From positions 1-47,157 of the forward strand of contig JAGBNC010000027.1 of assembly GCA_017634595.1 (NCBI GenBank): a stretch of 47,157 nucleotides of DNA, read 5' to 3'. Each line of letters opens with the position of its first letter. The first letter of the stretch is position 1. The notes beneath the pieces were generated by a model, which was not told where the DNA came from, made no database searches, and saw only the letters and a list, made by a program, of their open reading frames with translations. Both the position numbers and the translations under genes were made by a program. Below are positions 45,046 to 47,157 of this stretch, in pieces. The DNA is from Bacteroidales bacterium. Its GTDB lineage: Bacteria > Bacteroidota > Bacteroidia > Bacteroidales > UBA932.

Positions 45046-45053
45046 CAAATATA
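45046..45053 (-). promoter_or_regulatory. Putative -7 box of the EF-hand operon
   Basis: TATATTTG fits TAnnTTTG 20-26 bp before the EF-hand protein start. No -33 match at standard spacing. The plus-strand ATG at 45042 lies in this promoter region, which argues against that ATG as the start of the divergent flavoprotein. Confidence 0.42.
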
Positions 45054-45077
45054 AGTATTTTTTCCTATATTTACTCC

Positions 45078-46247
45078 GTGGCAAACATAGTAATAATAGG
45101 AGGAGGCGCGGCAGGATGTTTCTGCGCAGCGGTGCTTTCTACTCTCCGTCCGGGATGGAATATCACCGTGCTGGAAGCAGGAAAGAGGCCCATGGCCAAG
45201 CTTGCCGTGACCGGCGGAGGCCGCTGCAATATCACCAACACGTTCGAGGGCACAGAGTCCCTGCAGTTGGTGTATCCACGAGGCTATAACCTGATGAAAA
45301 AAGCTCTGGGACGCTTCGGCTGGCGCGACTGCCTGGAATGGTTTGCCGGGCGCGGTGTGGCATTTACCATTCAGCCCGACCATTGCGTGTTTCCAGAGAG
45401 TCAAGATGCGATGCAGATTGTGCATGTACTTGAGAATGAGATGAAAAGAGGAGGCGTACACGTACAATGTGACTCCAAGATATACTCGCTGGACCAAATC
45501 AATCCGCGCCCCGATGCCATAGTCATCACCACCGGAGGAGGCACCGCAGAGATACTGTCCTGCACAGGCTTAAGCATCGAAGACCCTGTGCCGTCGCTGT
45601 TTACATTTAAAATTGACGACAGCGGCATTAAGGAACTGATGGGGACTGTAGTACAAGATGTCACCCTCGGCATTGCCGGTACCAAGTTCCGCTCTCATGG
45701 TACTCTGCTGCTTACAGACTGGGGGATCAGCGGACCAGCTACACTGCGTCTTTCTTCATACGCCGCAAGGCATCTGGCTCAAAACGGATATAAAGGTTCT
45801 CTGTTGGTTAACTGGCTGGGACTCAGCATAGATGAAGCTTCTTCAATGCTGTCGGGACTGAGCAAATCAAGCGGCAGGACCATAGCCAACAGTCATCCGT
45901 CAGCTTTAACCGACAGGCTATGGCGTATGCTGGTCTCAAGGGCAGGAATACGTCCCGACTGCCGCTGGGACGAACTCGGGAGCAAGGGGCTTGCCAGGCT
46001 TCTTAATGTTCTGTGTTCAGATACCTACGCCATAACAGGCAGAGCCCGCTTCAAGGAAGAATTCGTAACCTGCGGTGGTGTAAGTCTGAGCGAAGTCAAT
46101 CCAGCGACAATGGAGGCGCGCAGCTTTCCAGGGCTGTTCTTTGCCGGCGAAGTGCTTGACATAGATGCTGTTACAGGAGGTTTTAATCTTCAGGCTGCTT
46201 GGAGTACGGCTTGGATAGCTGCCCATTCAATCGCAGAAAAGTATTGA
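45078..46247 (+). CDS. HI0933/BaiN-family FAD-dependent oxidoreductase
   Basis: A 389-aa flavoprotein from GTG 45078 (MANIVIIGGGAAGCFCAAVL). The N-terminal Rossmann motif GGGAAG binds FAD, and AKLAVTGGGRCNITNT and the C-terminal GLFFAGEVLDIDAVTGGFNLQAAWSTAW are hallmarks of the YhiN/HI0933/BaiN family. Members have been linked to flavin-dependent reduction, including bile-acid intermediates, but most are uncharacterised. A 12-codon longer reading from ATG 45042 adds a hydrophobic leader unlike the family and would overlap the divergent promoter, so GTG is preferred. Confidence 0.9.
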   Translation: MANIVIIGGGAAGCFCAAVLSTLRPGWNITVLEAGKRPMAKLAVTGGGRCNITNTFEGTESLQLVYPRGYNLMKKALGRFGWRDCLEWFAGRGVAFTIQPDHCVFPESQDAMQIVHVLENEMKRGGVHVQCDSKIYSLDQINPRPDAIVITTGGGTAEILSCTGLSIEDPVPSLFTFKIDDSGIKELMGTVVQDVTLGIAGTKFRSHGTLLLTDWGISGPATLRLSSYAARHLAQNGYKGSLLVNWLGLSIDEASSMLSGLSKSSGRTIANSHPSALTDRLWRMLVSRAGIRPDCRWDELGSKGLARLLNVLCSDTYAITGRARFKEEFVTCGGVSLSEVNPATMEARSFPGLFFAGEVLDIDAVTGGFNLQAAWSTAWIAAHSIAEKY

Positions 46248-46250
46248 CGA

Positions 46251-46281
46251 TTTGGCACTGTACGATGCCAAAAAGTACAGT
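46251..46281 (+). other. Possible H-type RNA pseudoknot in the gap before hsp20
   Basis: Two interleaved inverted repeats lie 3 bp after the flavoprotein stop: TTTGGC (46251-46256) pairs with GCCAAA (46267-46272), and CTGTAC (46258-46263) pairs with GTACAG (46275-46280). The order 5'-S1, S2, S1', S2' is that of an H-type pseudoknot with a short A-rich last loop. The rest of 46282-46392 holds an inverted repeat GTTCCGG (46320-46326)/CCGGAAC (46367-46373) just before hsp20. Confidence 0.4.
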
Positions 46282-46392
46282 ATTTGTCACTGGTCTGAGC
46301 TTTGCTATTCTTATCTGTGGTTCCGGCAAGGAACCCCGGGAATAAGATCCATAGAAGAATCCCAAACCGGAACATTTAAAAAGTATTGAGTT

Positions 46393-46824
46393 ATGTTACC
46401 GATGAGACGTACAAATGATAGTTGGTTGCCGGACATTTTCAATGACTTTTTCGACAACAGCTGGATGCAAAGGCCGAGATATACTGCACCGGCCATCAAT
46501 GTAATTGAGACAGAAAAAGAATACGAAGTCGAGCTCGCCGCTCCTGGTCTCTCCAAGGAAGATTTCAACGTTCACGTTGACTCTGAGAACAATCTCCAAA
46601 TAGAGATGGAAAAGAAGACCGAGAACAAAGAGAACAGAAGGCAAGGCAGATACCTGCGCCGTGAGTTCTCCTACGAGAAATTCCAGCAGACTCTTCTGCT
46701 TCCCGACGATGTAGATGCAGAAAGGATTGAGGCTAAGGTAGAGAAGGGAGTGCTTCTGGTTACTCTGCCAAAGAAAGAAAAAGTGGCTAGAGCAGAGTCA
46801 ATTAAACGCATCGACATCAAGTAG
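46393..46824 (+). CDS. Small heat-shock protein Hsp20
   Basis: A 143-aa ATP-independent holdase of the alpha-crystallin family. The crystallin domain spans about 34-125: PAINVIETEKEYEVELAAPGL, DVDAERIEAKVEKGVLLVTLPK, with the usual GVL motif. A short N-terminal arm (WLPDIFNDFFDNSWM) and a basic C-terminal tail complete it. The untranslated region just before it contains a GTTCCGG/CCGGAAC inverted repeat that could be a temperature-sensitive structure, though no known thermometer type is recognised. Confidence 0.95.
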   Translation: MLPMRRTNDSWLPDIFNDFFDNSWMQRPRYTAPAINVIETEKEYEVELAAPGLSKEDFNVHVDSENNLQIEMEKKTENKENRRQGRYLRREFSYEKFQQTLLLPDDVDAERIEAKVEKGVLLVTLPKKEKVARAESIKRIDIK

Positions 46825-46849
46825 ATTCTACAAACCAACATTCATTCAG

Positions 46850-46881
46850 AGCTGTATTCCGTAAGGAGTACAGCTTTTTTT
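46850..46881 (+). terminator. Intrinsic terminator after hsp20
   Basis: AGCTGTATTCC pairs with GGAGTACAGCT (one G-U) around GTAA, followed by TTTTTTT. Confidence 0.92.
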
Positions 46882-46898
46882 ATGCCAAACACTGTTTC

Positions 46899-46986
46899 GC
46901 CCGTAAAGGTGCTGCCGCATGCACCGGTGAGGGCATTCCACCGCCGTATCGCTCGCAAAGGTGCCACCGCAGGCACCGGTGCGAGC
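46899..46986. repeat. Two 36-bp palindromic repeats beside the rRNA operon
   Basis: Unit 1 (46899-46934) and unit 2 (46951-46986) are both 36 nt. Each has outer arms such as GCTCGCAAAGGTGCC and GGCACCGGTGCGAGC around a GC-rich loop of 6-8 nt. They belong to the family at 1489-1548 and 1929-2023. No coding content is seen in 46882-46996. Confidence 0.7.
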
Positions 46987-46996
46987 AGGCACACAC

Positions 46997-47031
46997 AAAA
47001 AAAGGCCCGGGTCCTGTTGGACTCGAGCCTT
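46997..47031 (-). terminator. Terminator of the rRNA operon
   Basis: Leftward, AAGGCTCGAGTCC pairs with GGACCCGGGCCTT (one G-U, one mismatch) around AACA, followed by TTTTTT. It lies 8 bp past the 5S rRNA 3' end. Confidence 0.85.
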
Positions 47032-47038
47032 TCGAAAA

Positions 47039-47148
47039 GCGGCAGCTGCCTACTCTCCCACCTGGTGGGGCAGTACCATCGGCGCTAGTGAGCTTAACTT
47101 CTCTGTTCGGGATGGGAAGAGGTGGATCCTCACCGCTATAACCACCGC
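47039..47148 (-). rRNA. rrf: 5S ribosomal RNA
   Basis: About 110 nt on the minus strand with the conserved 5S core (CCATCCCGAACAGAGAAGTT, then GCGCCGATGGTACTG and GGTGGGAGAGTAGG). The 5' GCGGTGGT and 3' AGCTGCCGC ends pair to close helix I. Exact ends are within a base or two. 23S and 16S rRNA genes are expected beyond the right edge of the window. Confidence 0.95.
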
Positions 47149-47157
47149 AGTATATTA

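Overview
The window comes from a member of the Bacteroidota, most likely order Bacteroidales. The evidence is a SusC/SusD pair, several Bacteroidota-restricted families (DUF4295, DUF4296, DUF3575, DUF4199), and promoters of the Bacteroidota housekeeping type (TTTG, about 19 nt, TAnnTTTG) seen directly upstream of several genes. I cannot name a genus. Coding density is high. Most genes fall in tight, same-strand operons with 4-bp overlaps, and Shine-Dalgarno sequences are scarce, as expected for this phylum.

Layout. 1-2100: the 5' two thirds of a type I restriction methylase gene (hsdM) running off the left edge, then about 1 kb without an intact gene, holding a KilA-N remnant, palindromic repeats and a duplicated hairpin, up to tRNA-Leu(CAG). 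2219-4361: a DUF3575 envelope protein and a lipoprotein with a degenerate metallopeptidase motif. 4494-13048: a seven-gene leftward operon, ftsY-pheT-DUF4296-deoC-dsbD-PPC-dcuB. 13140-13763: rpmB-rpmG-DUF4295. 13840-18049: thrS-infC-rpmI-rplT-lepB, with a perfect 30-bp inverted repeat between infC and rpmI and a ThrRS that lacks most of its TGS domain. 18106-20862: rightward operon DUF4199-GT2-rpiB-truB.

20938-37266 is the accessory centrepiece. Two tandem paralogous repeat lipoproteins diverge from a SusC/SusD outer-membrane uptake pair, followed by two tandem lipoprotein calcineurin-like phosphoesterases, a small YD-like lipoprotein and a secreted PHP-domain phosphodiesterase. There is no glycoside hydrolase, polysaccharide lyase, sulfatase or two-component regulator. 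It resembles a polysaccharide-utilization locus rebuilt around phosphoester cleavage. This is the best candidate for an undescribed system here. A secreted S1/P1 nuclease gene lies 3 kb further on.

37341-46824: pnp and rpsO (with a structured leader), S1/P1 nuclease, a leftward operon of an EF-hand membrane protein, a GT4 glycosyltransferase and an exported nitroreductase, then a BaiN/HI0933-type flavoprotein and Hsp20. The window ends in 36-bp palindromes and the 3' end of an rRNA operon (terminator and 5S rRNA, minus strand). The same palindrome family lies near the left edge.
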